This document shows, one piece after another, positions 63,558-64,000 of a DNA stretch of 64,000 bases. The stretch is taken from NCBI RefSeq assembly GCF_000085865.1, contig NC_013511.1, positions 542,516 to 606,515 of the forward strand, given 5' to 3'. The DNA is from Metamycoplasma hominis ATCC 23114 (lineage in GTDB: Bacteria; Bacillota_I; Bacilli_A; Mycoplasmatales; Metamycoplasmataceae). Made by a program: the position numbers and the translations under genes. Positions within the stretch are counted from its first letter, which is position 1, and the number at the start of each line of letters is the position of its first letter. The notes beneath the pieces are model-generated. The model was not told the origin of the DNA. It did not search any database and was given only the letters and a program-made list of their open reading frames with translations.

Positions 63558-64000
63558 ATGGTAGACTTTTGCATAGCGTCAGATCAAGGAAAGTTTAGAA
63601 AAGAAAACCAAGATAGAGCCATTGTTGTTAATGGAGAGTATTGAACATTGGCTGCTTTGTGTGATGGTATGGGTGGACATGTTGGCGGTAGCCAATGTTC
63701 AACATTATCAACTAATAGTATTAAACAATATTTCCTAGACACATTTCCTCAAAAGTTGGAATGTAGTGATAAAAAAAACGTTAGCAAATGATTTAACAAT
63801 GCAATAAGCTTTATAAAAGAAGCTTTAGTTAATTATGCAAAAGAGTATACTGAATTTGAAGATATGGGGACTACAATGGTTGTTGCCCTCATTTTTAATG
63901 CAAATGGTTTAGCTTATGTCTTTAATATTGGTGATTCACGCTTGTATGCATACAATGGATTACTTTATCAAATCACAGAAGATCAAAATTATTTATATCA
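63558..64000 (+). CDS. PP2C-family serine/threonine phosphatase, N-terminal part
   Basis: An open frame of 147 codons that runs off the right edge. Conserved PP2C motifs: SDQGKFRKENQDRA, LCDGMGGHVGG with metal-binding Asp, MGTTMVVAL and NIGDSRLYAY. Two Trp are TGA. It probably reverses the action of a PknB/PrkC-type kinase, whose gene usually lies next in this position. Confidence 0.93.

Overview
The window is AT-rich and reads UGA as tryptophan: nearly every long gene is interrupted by in-frame TGA codons that fall where the family has Trp. There is no sign of cell-wall synthesis genes. Lipoprotein signal peptides, a C39-peptidase ABC exporter, Pot transporter genes and the gene order point to a mycoplasma, probably of the hominis group (Metamycoplasma/Mycoplasmopsis-like). 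The species cannot be fixed from this sequence alone.

Layout. 1-2.5 kb (minus): end of an unknown gene, gltX and a lipoprotein. 2.5-12.6 kb (plus): a C39-peptidase ABC exporter, ybeY-era, and a Pot-type polyamine importer arranged potD1-potA-potB-potC-potD2, with two divergent, membrane-anchored PotD paralogues. 12.7-21.6 kb (plus): asnS, a glycosyltransferase-like gene, an RDD membrane protein, pcrA, a protein resembling a degenerate GGDEF-EAL, and an M13 endopeptidase. 21.6-22.7 kb (minus): tmcAL and a small gene. 22.9-25.6 kb: mnmE and a tRNA/rRNA m5U methyltransferase. 25.7-27.3 kb (minus): a MATE transporter. 27.4-35.5 kb: ftsY-ylxM, pyrH-frr-cdsA and polC, whose PHP domain has lost its metal ligands. 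35.5-36.1 kb: a gene-poor T-rich stretch. 36.1-44.5 kb: a membrane protein, glyA, the Asp23/Gls24-fakA pair, plsX-rnc and smc. 44.8-46.2 kb: a solitary VapD-family RNase gene and a BspA-type leucine-rich lipoprotein. 46.3-48.2 kb: uvrB.

The most interesting region is an ~8-kb accessory island at the 3' end of uvrB. The last ~21 codons of uvrB, its terminator and flanking bases (about 145 bp) recur, slightly diverged, at 56303-56450, so 48304-56302 is bracketed by direct repeats. Inside are a decayed SPPY-type DNA methyltransferase, an unrecognised 475-residue protein and a tight operon: a 75-residue protein, a GHKL (MutL/Hsp90-type) ATPase, a 304-residue unknown, a DUF6339-like protein, and a Dam-family adenine methyltransferase with a C-terminal extension. 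A frameshifted remnant follows. Trp codons in the five larger intact genes are 21 TGG to 1 TGA, the reverse of the host genes, which indicates recent transfer from a standard-code donor. I read the operon as a candidate anti-phage or modification-dependent system; this is inference.

After the island come a gene for a lipobox-bearing, membrane-anchored AAA+ ATPase preceded by a T16 tract, two small paralogous membrane proteins, a second Dam-family gene (host codon usage, broken by two compensating homopolymer slips), a large membrane-anchored HEYAH metalloprotease, then rsmD, gmk and the start of a PP2C phosphatase. No tRNA, rRNA, CRISPR array, transposase or integrase was seen.
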